From the NCBI GenBank assembly GCA_035235625.1, contig CP141149.1:5796893-5860892 (forward strand): DNA of 64,000 bases. The letters are read 5' to 3'. Origin of the DNA: Saururus chinensis (taxonomy: Eukaryota; Streptophyta; Magnoliopsida; Piperales; Saururaceae). The position numbers were made by a program, and so were the translations under genes. A model generated the notes under the pieces. It searched no databases. It was given only the letters and a program-made list of their open reading frames with translations, and was not told the DNA's origin. This document shows, one piece after another, positions 22,721 to 35,139 of the stretch; positions within the stretch are counted from its first letter, which is position 1, and each line of letters starts with the position of its first letter.

Positions 22721-23769
22721 CGTTGGCCTTGAGGAGCATGTCTATTTGATAAGTGTTTGCTCGAGGGAATATGATGCATGTGGGAATATGTATGTTAGAA
22801 ATACACCCATGCAGTTTGATTATGCACTATGATGCAGTATTAGGTGATATGTATATGTGATCAAAAAATGATGCACCATGTAAATCTTTGATCTGAATGA
22901 TCTTATTACTATGCTATCGTATTTTCAATGTTGATAGTGATATTAAAACCATTGCTGAGTTTGTTAAACTCACCCCTCTTTCTTGTGTTTTGTTTTGGGG
23001 CTGCGTGGTGCGACACACAGACGGACAGGATCTCCTCTTTGAGGAAAGGTCGGAGATGGCTTGGATGTGATCTTGGAGATCGTTGTGTGACTTACCTTCT
23101 TTTGTTTCATGCTTATGTTTAGAACCTTTGTGTAGGCTTCTTGTTTTGGAATTAGGTTACATTTTATAGTTGTGATGCTTATGACTTATTTTGAGCCGGT
23201 GTGGGCTTTAGTTAACTAAGCTTGTGGGTTTGAGATTGTTGTTTACTTTGTGATAAGCAATACTCTTTCTTCCCTTTTATTTACTCTTGCTCAAAGGATT
23301 GTGCGTACTCCATATTTCTGTTAATCGCTCGTGGTTAGGGTTAAGTCTTCTGCTAGATCGTTTCTCAATCCTCACTTCGTTGCCCCCGCGCGCTTGACCG
23401 GCCCTTGGACCGGGTTCGGCTCGGGTCAGGCATCGCCGGGGTGTGACACTTCGCCTACAGTATAGGTGTTAATTGTGTCAGTCCAATGTGCATGTGTACG
23501 TCTAACTAGATGAAACTATAAAAAATACATTAAAAATTAGATAAATAATTAATAAGAATATGAAAATAATATGTGCCTTAATTAACAAAGTTGTACTTCC
23601 CAAAGCTACCTCAGACGCTCCGCTAGGTTTATATGTCATCTCCTCTACATCATCGCACAATAAAATATATCATTGTGTAATCAGTAAATACCACTACATA
23701 TAAGCGCTACGATCGTAGCCATCTCCCCTCTAATAATAGTGGCTCTCCTATCTTCCCATCGAGTGATAG

Positions 23770-24040
23770 ATGAGGCAAACATTTAAAACCCAGTTGGTAA
23801 TATGGTGGCCTTGTTGAGTGATGCGATGGACAAACTTGACGGTAGAAGGTGGGACCACTTGCTCCAGGTTAAACTAGAGCATTACACGATCTAGCATATA
23901 CATCTCTATATTCTCGTAACATATCAGTGGAGTTCGAGATAGCCACACCTCTCGACCGTCGATGAATAGTGGAGGTAAAACAACCAATACTTCTGGTGAG
24001 TATGGTTGCCAAATAACCTATACAATATATAAAGATATGA
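23770..24040 (-). pseudogene. plant mobile domain (PMD) remnant of MULE-1
   Basis: The minus strand from about 23975 reads GREVWLSRTPLICYENIEMY, then RVMLQFNLEQVVPPSTVKFV, close to the conserved block of the plant mobile domain (aminotransferase-like, PF10536), which usually reads EVW.ARVPLICFD...WH..DRVLRQFG..Q.IP. It lies downstream of the MULE transposase on the same strand, the order known for MULE and gypsy elements that carry PMDs. The frame is broken and the catalytic transposase core between the two is missing. Confidence 0.65.
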
Positions 24041-24501
24041 TAGTGACAAAATGTTTTATAATCATTACAAAAAAAGTTCAACACACAATAAAATTACCTG
24101 ATATGACCGCTGGTGGTCTAACTCCCCTCTATACAATCGGAGGACTCCTTGTGGATTTTTTGTTCTTTTTTTCCAAACATTCCACCTTAAGGAGTTAAAT
24201 TTAAAAAATGAGTTTAGCATACGTACATAAAACATTGCTCTAAAAAAATTAAGTGTTAAACATAAATACAGCCTACTTCGCTCCTAATGGAGCACCCTCG
24301 ATTAAGTAACCCATCTCAACACTTGGTCGTCTGACATGTAAATGCAGTCACGACCATAGCTATGTCAGAAAATATAATAATTATTATTAAATAAAATTAA
24401 GGAATTATATGTGCAAAAAATATTTAAAGTTACAAATTCATTTACTTTAAATGGCCCAAATGCCCGAAACAACTGCTTAAATCTCCTAAATATGCCACCA
24501 T

Positions 24502-26137
24502 CTACATGAAGTCTTCATCATCCTCTAAGCGGTAGAAGGTGTTAGGATTCATTTCTTGCACCACCCTTAGGTACATTGGTAATAATTTATATGATTCCAC
24601 CCAATCCCCATAAATAGCCTTAATCGCCATATTCCTTGCTGCCCATGCTTTCTTATAAGATATGTTAACGTGACACTTCTCCTTCATTCTTTGAATAATA
24701 TCCCCTGATGTGAGAGTTAATTCGACTTGGATAACGGGCATTATAACCTTCAAAATAAAGGAGGCACTACACTGCCTATGATCTGTGCTAAGTTGGGCAT
24801 TCCGACATGTGTGGTCACCTTTGTATGTCTTCAATTTAAAGTACCCTGCACCCTTTTTTTTTGAGCTATGAGCTCTCGAAGGGCAAGTACTATCAATGCA
24901 CTTCACTGTATACTTTGACAAATTTGTTCGTACAACCTTGTATTTGACATGATTTTGAATGGAAATCTCCTGCAAGGCTATAACAAATGCTTATTTATTC
25001 TCAAAGATGTGGCCAACATATAACTCATCTTGGTTTTGTTGGTCCATATCTATGGCAAAATTAACTGCCACATCTATCTCCTCATCTGTGATGTGTGCAT
25101 AGAGTGGCTCCACTTCATAGTATGGCGGCTCTTCATCATCCATATTCATATCATTTGTGACAATAGCATTGTCTACCGCATCATCCCCCTCGCCGTCAAC
25201 CATCTGTTGAGCACTTTCTTCACCTCTAACCCCTTCTTCATTCATGTCAGAATCTTCTCCACTTGCTTTGCCAATATTATCTTCACCTTCATTAGCCTCA
25301 TTTCCATCAATATCTTCATTGTGGACATAAGTGCCCCTACATATGAACATTGCATATGTAATAATTTTCATATGCCTACAAATGTAACATTCATTTATGA
25401 ATATTTATTTCACCTTTAATTAGATAGTCCAGCATCGATATGACCAACACCTGTGTAGGGGTAATGAATGCCCATCGAACTTTGAGTTCCATACCATGCA
25501 CCGCCTTGAGACATGTGAAAGCTAAATGGCTCGTGTGCATGCGATGTGTGCCTTCCATATTACACACAAAATTTAAAATTTAACATCCTAATTTTCATTG
25601 ATAATTATAAGATTAAAAAATGATTCACAACTTATAAACCTTACCTCCAATTAGGTCCACTTCCTTCGTAAATAGGGGCAAACAACCTATGATGTTCAAT
25701 TGAAGTTATTCTTATAGATAAATTTCCTTCTTCTTCATCATCCACATGCATTTGCATATGCCTTTCATTGTTCACATTTCTTTTAGAGTTCTTGTGTGAG
25801 CTCCTGTGAGAGCTCCTATGTGAGCTCCTATGTGAACTACTTCGCCTTTCACTAGGCACTTGGGTCTCTTTTTCAAGAAATAAATCGAAACAAATTATGT
25901 GACGCGAGAGGTCAAACATAAAACTCATTGATGCATCATCATTTAGACATATTTGTCTCGAATTCAATCTATATGTTGGAATAGCACATTTTATAGTGAT
26001 TTTCTAACTTCTTTGATCCCACCCAACCTTACTAGCTATTTGCATCTCAATTCATCATATGTAGATAGTTTCTTAATTAGCAATCCTTCTGTATGTTTGT
26101 CATAGTTAAGTAAAAATCTAACCGGTTCTTCTGCCAT
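24502..26137 (-). pseudogene. MULE-1 transposase, N-terminal part (MuDR DNA-binding region)
   Basis: A likely start ATG at 26137 opens MAEEPVRFLLNYDKHTEG. After frame changes, LNSRQICLNDDASMSFMFDL at about 25910-25970 is the typical MULE N-terminal block. A Ser-His-Arg repeat and a long acidic linker (25371-25000) follow. ELYVGHIFENK then leads, through one TAA at about 24988, into EISIQNHVKYKVVRTN and YTVKCIDSTCPSRAHSSKKK (MuDR zinc-binding type domain), and finally YKKAWAARNMAI. The frame ends at 24502 before any DDE core. Reads as an internally deleted pseudogene. Confidence 0.85.
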
Positions 26138-26984
26138 CTCTATTTACTTAATTCATTAACAATAGATTAAATTAATATTAGATTAAGTAATTATCTCAAA
26201 ACTAAAAGGCTAAAATTAGATGAAGCAATTAATATTAGAATAAGCAATTGTCTCAAAACAAAGAGTCTACAATTAGATTAAGCAATTGCCTCATATATCA
26301 AAGAGCAATAATCATACACTTCTTCACATATTTCTTCTCTTATCCAACGAAGAAAACAAATATTCTCATACACTTCTTCACATATTTCTTCTCTTACCCA
26401 ACGAAGAAAACAAATATTCTCATACACTTCTTCAAATACTACATCTTTCCTATTGATAAAAATTATGAACTATTACTAACAATATCTCTATATACTATCA
26501 GCTAACTTAATTTTTTTTCTCGCAATACAATGTTGAAAGCAGCTTGTACCCACTAGTAAAGAAATTCAAAGAGTCAAAATAGGTAAACAATTATAGAGAA
26601 ACAATTGTATAAATGTAAATACCACTTAGCCCAATAGTTAAAAAAAAATCACAACAAACAAGACGTGCAGGGAACTAAAAAATTGACATGAAAAAATTTT
26701 CACTCATAGTAAATACAGCAACTGTGAATATAGGGGGGCCAGAAATTAAATGTATAATATCCTAAAGTCACAACCAGAAATTAGATGTATAACAATAAAT
26801 TCCCTATTGATACCATTCATATTTTTGCAGTTTATGACATAAACTAGAAAGTGGAAGAAGCCATTTCCCAAAATGGCCAAAATTGAAATTATGGCACGAC
26901 CCTTAAACACGATGGATGGCAACAAGGCGGATCGAGCATAGTAGAAAGAAAACGAGTAGCGCGATCTGAAGCGGAATAAAGAAG

Positions 26985-27296
26985 ACGATGATTTTGTCCT
27001 TTTAAAATGACAAAATTGTCTTTGGCCCTAAGCCAAATTGCTTAAGTGCGGCGATTTCGTCATTTAGAAGGACAAAATTGGGTTAACGGTTATAAACCGA
27101 TGACCCAATTTCATCCTTTAGAAGGACAAAATCAACTTAAACCTGATTTCGTCCTTCTAAAAGACAAAATCATGTAAAATTTTTAAAAAAACCACGCAGG
27201 CACCAACGGCTTGGCTGGCGCCTGTGTGGCAAAAAACACCACCACTTTGGGAAATATTACCCAAAGTGGTCTGAATCAGAAAATATTTTTTTAATT
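26985..27296 (-). repeat. right terminal inverted repeat of MULE-1
   Basis: Reverse complement of the left arm: GACGAAATC blocks at 26995-27170, GGCGCCTGTGTGGCA at about 27210, CCACTTTGGG at about 27242. Confidence 0.85.
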
Positions 27297-27310
27297 ATTA
27301 TTTAAATAAT

Positions 27311-30155
27311 TTTTCATAAAAAATAACCTTACTATGAAAATAAATACAAAAAAAGTTTAAATTATTATTTAGTTTTCCATTAACTTATAAAAATTTTGAG
27401 AGATAGTAATTATCAAAATAAAAAGTAAATTATAAAAATTACAAATTTAGATAAAAGTGACATTTTTACTCAATCACAAATAATATAACAACCACAAACC
27501 TTCCTCAAAGGGTTGTCTATTGAGTCTAGTATATGATAAAACCCGAATAGCTATTCAGTTTGGGTTTTAAGTGGTCCATCCTAACCCGACCCAAATAAAG
27601 TTATTTATAAATATTTTTCTTTTATTTTTTATTATGATAATAAATCTTAATATTCTTTGATGGGTAAGAGATAGAAATTAATAAATAATTATTTTTAGTT
27701 TTTATTAATTTTTTATGTCATTAATGATTTTTTAAAAATAATTAAATGAGACAACTATAATTGGATCAGGTGAGGGTTTGGTAAAAGCTGGGCCTATCGA
27801 GCTTGTTTAGCATGTTTTAATAGGTATTAGGTTACTTTTAGATAAAACAAGACCCAACAACATCTTCACTTCCTTGTACAATCAAAATATATTTTTTAAT
27901 TTAAAATAACAAAAAAAGATTTCTTGGACATGGATGACAAATGGGGGGTTTGCTCAAAATAGTTAATTAATTGTTAAATATAAAATATAACAATGTGTTA
28001 TGCATGCATGCATGTAGTTATGATCCCTTATGTTGTCTGACGTAGATCAAATGACCTAGAAAGCATGAGTTCATTCATGCAATTCACTTGTGTCTTGAGA
28101 TTAATTTGATGTGATAATTTATGATACATGGGCCCATATGAGACTATATTAAATTGTATGAATGACAATTGGGTGGTTATGTATATAAAGCATGCCTACA
28201 TTTGTTTGTAGAGAGTATATATAGGTGATGAACCACGTTCTAGGTCTGGGTTAGGTTTGATTTTTTTAAAATATTTTTAAAACGTAATTGACTAATGACC
28301 AAAATAAATACAAATTTTATTACCCATAAAAAATTTATAAGATAAAATTTTAAACTAAAAATATAAAATTGTGAAAGAAAATTTTAGGTGAGTGCTATAA
28401 GCTATGTGAGTTGTTGCATGGATTTATTGTTTCTCAAGTCTTAAAGTAATGTGTGTCGCTGATCTAAATTCGATGAGCTACATAGCTTGGGTTCAAGTAA
28501 CTATGCATTGGCCCAAAATCACCTAAATATATTTAGTTGATTAGTGAAGTATTAAAATCTTTTAACTTACTATAGTTAAATATCGATCTGATTACCCATA
28601 AAGATAGTGATGCCACCAAGTCAGGTTCGGGTTGGGTTTTATGAAACCCGAACCCGGTACTAGTTAAGAAAATTGTAATTCGAACCCGACCCAAACCCAA
28701 CTTGTTTGACCCGATTAGAATAAAGAAATATTATTTACTTATTTTTAAACTTTTAAAAAAATTATAGTAAGAAATTTTAAAATTATATTTATAATTATAT
28801 TCGGGTCGGGTACCTGCGGCTCACTTGTATTAAATTAAGCACAGCAACATAAGCTGTTGAATTTGATCAAAAGGTAAATTTTTATATGATGATGTATGGG
28901 CGGGCTATAATATATGCAGTTGCTCGTGCAATGTTTTCTTAGTAAATCCCAAAATAAACCGACAATGCCTCCCGCCAAAAGACCAGCTCTCCCGCTCCCA
29001 CGTTTTTTGTCTCACGTCTTCGGCTGTTTAAAAAAGATACAATATATTGTGCAGTTAATGGAATCGCAACCTAGCTAGTAATCTTTAACCTAACTAGACA
29101 AAGAATCACACGACTAAAGAGGAGCCGCACGACAAAGAGGAACCGCACCTTAGATGGAGAGGGATTTCTTCGCATTGACCAGAATACAGGGCAAGCTGAC
29201 TGTGTTTTTTGTATTGGTAAATTTTTTATTTTTATCTAGAATTTGATACTTTTTATGAATTTTTGTCTTCAATCCTCACTCTTCTAAGTTGTAAAATCTA
29301 AATATTCATTCTATATGCCACATTGGCCAGAAAAACACCCAAGTCGTTCATGCTTTCAGTGTCAAAATTTTCTCAGAATCTAGATTTCTTCAAGGTCAGA
29401 TATTCTTCCCACTTTTTTATGTAATATGTGTATCGATCTTAATTTGAGAAGTTTCCAATAACAAATTGCTTTATATCTCTGAACTGTCCGTGACACACAT
29501 CCATGACTTACCTTGAGGTTACTGCTCTGGCCTAGGCTGTCTTGAGAGAATTTATTTTGCATTGAGGAGTCTAATTTAATTGATTTAACAGTTAGAAGCT
29601 TCAATTAAGAACTAGCTTCAAGTATTTGAATGGTGCATGACATGCACTTAATGTTAGATGGGTTGCTCCTGATTTATCTGACCACACATCTAGGGATTAT
29701 AATAGGAGTCCTTACGTGTCTGGAGGAGAGGGAAAAATATACATCTAGGGAATATTGGCTAAGCTTACTCCTCTTCTGGGTATTGATGTCTTGAGGAGAA
29801 GGGAAAATAAACATCAAAATATGGGAGACAAGGGTACACAGCAGGCCAGGTCTAACTTAATTGATAAACAACGAGCATCTCCCAAATTTATTTTCTGTTA
29901 TTGTTCATATCGTATCTGACTTTTTTTTAATGTACAAATACTAGAAACCAGTAACTCTTCCAATGTAATAAACAAGCTAACAAAATTCGTTTGGTTTCTT
30001 TAGAAATTAAAAGCACGTCAAATACTTTACATGGAGAATAAAGAAATAGAAAGTATAAAAACAAAGAAGAAATAAAACAATTGTAGTGAGAGATGAAACT
30101 GGTCTCACAAAAAGTTTGATAAATTCATCTCAAGTTGAGCTACTGTCACCTACAG
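27311..30155. other. CACTA interior, AT-rich, no gene recognised
   Basis: AT-rich sequence with scattered 'aacccgacccaa' motifs (27570, 28620-28710) in both orientations and a short CG-richer piece at 28965-29030. No frame with a recognisable domain. It may include untranslated or intronic parts of captured genes; this cannot be shown. Confidence 0.5.
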
Positions 30156-31234
30156 CTATGTGGTGACCTTTTTCTGTGGTGCTTTTATACCAAATGCCTC
30201 CCCCATTGCCAGTTGCTCACTAGATTCCTGCCAGGAGGAAGAACATAGCATTTGAGAAAAAAAGAAACGGGAATCATTTAGTACAAAAAACAAACTGGAA
30301 GAAATATACTGGGTGATATTTTAAATGGTTGTTGATGATAGTTAGCCGAATTCTCTCTAACATATCTGGATCCTCAACTTTGCGACCAGTCACCCTGACA
30401 TGTCAACAAGGGCATGACTTATTAGTAATATAGAAACTCAAGAGTAGAAGTTTTTAAAGCAATCATAATGCGTTGCAGAAAGTAAGATATGGTAAAGAAA
30501 ATAACCTAACTTGAGACTACAACAACATCATACAGCTGAAGGCATTCTAAAGCAAATAATTTAGCTTTAAATTACAACTTGCAAGAATGACAGAATGTTA
30601 AGATTACTGCTCATATAGTAAGATGGACAAATTTAAAAATACCCATTTTGACCAACGAATGTATCTTTTGTTCTATTTTACTGAAATTCCAGTAACTGAA
30701 AGGAAAGGAAAGACAAAAAATACCTCAAATATGTAATGTTGGCCTGACAACATGTCATCTTAACACAAATTAGAGACCAGACATGGAATCACAACAAGAC
30801 AGAATACACAAAAGCAAATCATTTGTTAATAATTAAAAAAATGGTAATACAGTTGGCTATGTCTTGAGTGCCTCAAAAAAACTGACAAAAGTGTAGAGCC
30901 TATAGTAACTAAGTACATTATCGGTCTTTCCCACTTCCATTATCAGTAATTTGGATCTGAGAATCACATCTATCCTAGCATGCCAATCTATGCCTCTTTA
31001 TGCTACAATACAGGAAAATAAGGACTTCAACAAATAGAAATAAAAACAAATCAAGAAAAAAGAAGACAGCAAAAAAGAAATGCATCAACCAATATAGGTA
31101 AAAAATTACGACAACTAAAGGAGGAGAATCAATACTCACCGTCGAGTAATAAAAATTTTTGTTTGCATCCCTGATGCCTCAGTATTAACTATTTCCTTGG
31201 TTACATCTAAGCCCGAATCTTTGAGGGCCTTCAT
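30156..31234 (-). pseudogene. captured fragment of an ACT-domain gene (ACR11-like, chloroplast protein)
   Basis: Three exon-like blocks on the minus strand join in frame with GT-AG borders: 31234-31140 (MKALKDSGLDVTKEIV...QTKIFITR), 30394-30310 ([18 protein letters not shown]...YHP) and 30227-30156 (ESSEQLAMGEAFGIKAP, then KKVTT and a stop at 30156-30158). This matches what is known of plant ACR11/ACR12 proteins, plastid proteins with two ACT domains linked to nitrogen metabolism (ACR11 acts with GS2/Fd-GOGAT). Only the second half of the first ACT domain and the linker are present; the transit peptide, first strand and second ACT domain are missing. No stop lies inside the three exons. It lies inside a transposon and on the strand opposite its transposase genes, so it is a transduplicated fragment, not a host gene. 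Confidence 0.85.
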
Positions 31235-31239
31235 CTGTG

Positions 31240-32680
31240 CAGATTTTTCCAGAAACAAAATCAGGAACAATTCTTAGATACATCTACCTGACTAAGAACT
31301 AAGTCAGCGTTGACAACTTTTTTTATGCCAATGTATTTCAAACTTCTACTCATTCATAAGCATCACTCTAATCATTATGCCAATATAGAAATATAATTAA
31401 AAACTACAAACTACAAACTTCTATTGACACAAGTTTAGTTTGCTCTTGGTTCCAAAAAGAGAAATTAACAAGCTCAACTTTTTGCTTCTTTAATCATCAA
31501 CAGTTGCATCTAGAGAAATAAAAACCACCTAAAGGAAGGTGAGTGTATCAAACAAAGCCAATTTACACACCCCTCTACCTAATCAATATATCATCGTCAC
31601 GCGGGAAAAAACAACTAGGCAACAATGTCAAACCCATTAAAGGGAGAGAGAGAGAGAGAGGAATCAAACATTTCCAATCCGGTTTTTCGGTTGATTACCC
31701 AAAATTTTCAACTGCTGCATTTATAAAAGAAAATGAGCCTTTACGTCTACCAGATTACCAACACATCTAGGAAATATTTTGATGCATTTTGATGTTTATG
31801 TTTGCTGGATCAACCTTGCGTGTTCTCTTTCCAAAATTTGGGCACTTTTTCCATCCTTTCCATCTATACACTAATAGGAGTAAGCTTAGCCAATATTGTA
31901 TACAATTAATAGGGTCTCAACTAGCAATAGGAAAATTGAAGGAAACTATGAAGACCGCAATTTGATTAAAGATTTCGAGAGTCTAGACTTATTTTTTGTA
32001 TGAGATATATTGATAGTAACAATATAGTGTACAAAATATCTACTGGATTGTTCGAATCATGCAGAAAACATGTAAATCTTGTATCCATCCTCAGCTTAAT
32101 TACAACCTAAGTGAAAACTTTGTTTGCACCTATATTGGAGCTAATTTGTTGCACACCGAATGAAAATTTTACATTTGAAGAAGATTAATTATATACTGAA
32201 AAGCCTATATTGGGTGACCTGCCTTCTCCAAATCAAAGTGAATAAGCTCTCTTTTACTTTTATTTCTGACCAAGTCAATTGATGTGGGATCTCAGGATAG
32301 ATTAACTGCTTATATTGAATATTTTGTAGATCAATAATATTCATTATCAATCTCTTTTTATTGTTAGGTCTTCACCAAGCTTATTCAGTCAGGTTGAAGT
32401 GATTTGACTCGAGGTGATAGCATGGGGGATAGAACACCAAGACTGGTGACCAGGTTTGCATAAAGTCCTTGATGCCAAAATTAAGTTATTATAATTTTCA
32501 TAACTTTCTACATCACTTTATAGTTTTGATATTTTGTTGGATGTCCATCAAGTGCAATTATTTGTCGCTATTAACCCTATTCATCCTTTATTTCATGTCG
32601 TACATGCTAGTTGTGCATTATTCACAAATGCTTTATGTACATGCTAACATATTATTACAGGTTGATACGTTGCATACAAA
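31240..32680. other. CACTA interior between ACR11-like fragment and TNP2-like gene
   Basis: AT-rich; a (GA)n run at about 31640-31660; no domain recognised in any frame. It should contain the 5' region of the TNP2-like gene. Confidence 0.5.
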
Positions 32681-32689
32681 ATTTATTGT

Positions 32690-34690
32690 TGTGGGCAAGA
32701 GTTGGATTAATATGTCTAGGTATGCTAGTTTTTTTGCAACTAATTATTTCAAGTTTTGGTAGTTTGTGTGTTAATAAAATTATTTGTACAATAAGCTTTT
32801 TCTAGAGTACATTCAAGGGGCAAAATAATTCATAGAGCTAGCCATAGAACGTGGAGCAACTACTGAGGGAAAGTTGAAGTGCCCTTGTATAAAATGCAAT
32901 AATTCATTGTATCATGATACAATTACCACCTATGAATACATGACATGTAATGGATTTACACAAGGTATGCTAGATGGTTTTATCATGGGGAGTTGACATC
33001 TCAATCAAGGTCAGAACAAAGAAATATGGCAAATTTTGCATCTGATGCGAATGATACAATCAACATGATGGCCATGTTGCATGATGCATTTGGAATCCAA
33101 TGTGTAGATGAAGTTATTGGCATTTCTGGTCAAGATATAAATGAACCACCTGATGCTAGATTCCAAAAATTGACTAGCGATGTTGAACAATAGTTATATC
33201 CAAGTTGTCATGTGCACACAAAGTTGTCATTTAGAGCACATTTTCCCACCTACATTTTCTGATGTTATGGTGCACTTACCCATACATTTGGCCTATGAGG
33301 CAATGCTTGGTGGACTAGTTCATTATCAGTGGATGTATCCCATTGAAAGGTATGTTTTATATAATGATATTTTTAAAAGAATATTAAAAATTACTTATAC
33401 ATGTACTATAATATATATGTATGTACAATTGTGGATATTAGAGGTACTTATATACTTTAAAATCATATATCTGTATAGAGCTCAACTAGAAGGGTCCATT
33501 ACTGAAGGATACATTGCTAAAGAGTGTCTCACAATTTGTTCAAGATATTTTGAAGACAAAAATGACGAAACAAGGAATCAAGATGGGATTGATGATGTGG
33601 GTGATATTGTATTCTACCTATGCCATATTGAGTGGGAGTAGGCACATCGTTATGTGTTGTTCAATAGCAAGATAGTTGCACCATTAATAACATAAGAACT
33701 TCTTAGCTTTTAAATTGATTTTATATGTACTCAATTTCTGGTTTCATCAATGATACCATTCATTAATTGTAGACAACATGAACAAACCCTTCGGCTGCTA
33801 CATCGTAGGGTAACACCCCGTAAAATACAAAAAATGCACAATGAACAATTCATCAATTGGTTCAAGGATGATGTAATACATAGGAACATTTGATTCTAAA
33901 AAATTATTTATATAAATTTGCATTATTAATTTTTTTTATAATTGCTTGTTTTGTATAGGCTGAAGATCAAGTAAAATCAAATATTGTAATTTCAAAAGAA
34001 ATTGAATTACTTGCATGAGGCCCAAGTTATATGGAAAAGCGAATAACTACGTACACCACTATGTCAGGATATAAGTTTTGTATCTTTGATAGAGATAGGA
34101 GGGTTAAGACCAAAAATCGTGGTGTGGCAGTCACAACGAAGACAACAAGCTATGCAAGTTCTAGGGATAAATCCCTGATTTCAGCTTCTATAACTTATTA
34201 TGGTCGCTTAATTGATATAATTGAGTTAAATTATGTAATAACCTGAAGTTTATGTTGTTAAGGTGTGATTGGGTAGATATAAGAGCACCAGGTAGAGGAA
34301 TTAAGACTGATATTCATGGCTTTACTCTTGTAAATTTTACAAGATTGATGTTTAGTGGCCACGGAGAAATTGAAGAACCCTATGTGTTGGCTTCTCTAGC
34401 AAAGCAAGTTTTCTATGTGCAAGATCCATGTGACCCAGAGTGGCATGTTGTTGTAAAGACTAAGCCAAAAGATAAACTAATTGTGAATAGCGAAGAAGGG
34501 TTAGAAGTGCCTTTAGATGAGACATATGGCCGATAAGAACTAAGTAATGTCAATGTTGATGATGATGTTGTGAATTGGTTGAGGTTAAATTCAAAAGGAT
34601 CAATTGTATATTTAGATTTGGACATGTTAGGCATTCAACCTGCTCCTCCATCCATTTTGACTGATGAAGAAGATGAAAGCGATTCTGATT
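32690..34690 (+). pseudogene. TNP2-like CACTA transposase lacking its catalytic core
   Basis: Order on the plus strand: KSWINMS (exon end 32719, GT donor), then after the AG at 32804-32805 YIQGAK and KLKCPCIKCNN, the transposase-associated zinc-binding domain (PF13963). WFYHGELTSQSR leads into ISGQDINEPPDARFQKLTS, the usual lead-in of TNP2. At about 33190-33235 the sequence jumps straight to IFPPTFSDVMVHLPIHLAYE and YQWMYPIERY, i.e. DUF4218, continued after an intron by EGSITEGYIAKECL (33490). DUF4216 follows (CDWVDIRAPGRG, 34260-34480). The whole Transposase_21 catalytic region, normally several hundred residues between these parts, is missing. Stops are also present. Confidence 0.88.
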
Positions 34691-35047
34691 TAAGTGCAGA
34701 AGAGGGTGATTAGCATTGTTTGTTTAATTGCACCATGGGAACACTATTGAATTAGATTTATTTGAGTTAAGATTGTGTTTGCTTTGTGACAATTTTTTTT
34801 CTTCAAATGCAAAAGAGGGGGATTAGCATTGTTTGTTTCGTTGCATAATGGAAACACTAATTAACTAGATTTATTTGAGTTAATATTGTTTTGCATTGAG
34901 ATAATTATTATTTTTTTGCCTCTTTTAATTTGTTCCTTAGATTTTGGTGTTAGTAATTTATGTTGTGTGTTTAGTGTTTTAAAATCATGTATTATGTTTT
35001 AAATTAATTTCTTTACCACTGCAATTAACTTTATGTTATTACTGTCA

Positions 35048-35049
<2 letters not shown>

Positions 35050-35127
<78 letters not shown>
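35050..35127. repeat. (TA)n microsatellite
   Basis: Uninterrupted TA dinucleotide run of about 75 bp between the two CACTA genes. Confidence 0.95.
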
Positions 35128-35132
<5 letters not shown>

Positions 35133-35139
35133 AAATTAA

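Larger units (their letters stand above)
17002..23448 (+). mobile_element. solo-LTR-like element, copy 2, itself split by copy 3
   Basis: Begins TGTGAGATCCCTG and ends GGGGTGTGACA, flanked by CTTCG (16997-17001 and 23449-23453). About 3.08 kb is its own; the rest is copy 3. A TATA box (CTATAAAAGG) lies at about 17410-17420, some 410 bp from the start, giving the plus-strand sense. No open frame of note. Features shared with its relatives: the GGGACCCCTGTGGGCCCCACCG block at 17225-17247, a CGATCGAAC/CGTTCGAAC cluster at 18139-18235, and a 33-bp minisatellite at 19240-19351 that was the target of copy 3. Confidence 0.85.
16055..27296 (-). mobile_element. MULE-1 (Mutator-like element) nested in the CACTA element
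   Basis: Long terminal inverted repeats at about 16055-16375 and 26985-27296 enclose a MULE transposase pseudogene on the minus strand. Removing the solo-LTR nest (17002-23448 plus 5 bp) leaves about 4.8 kb. ATTATTTAAATAAT occurs in direct orientation just outside both ends (16041-16054 and 27297-27310), compatible with a target duplication, but it is self-complementary and so cannot prove the border. The right arm has a short extra segment near 27255-27270. Confidence 0.8.
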
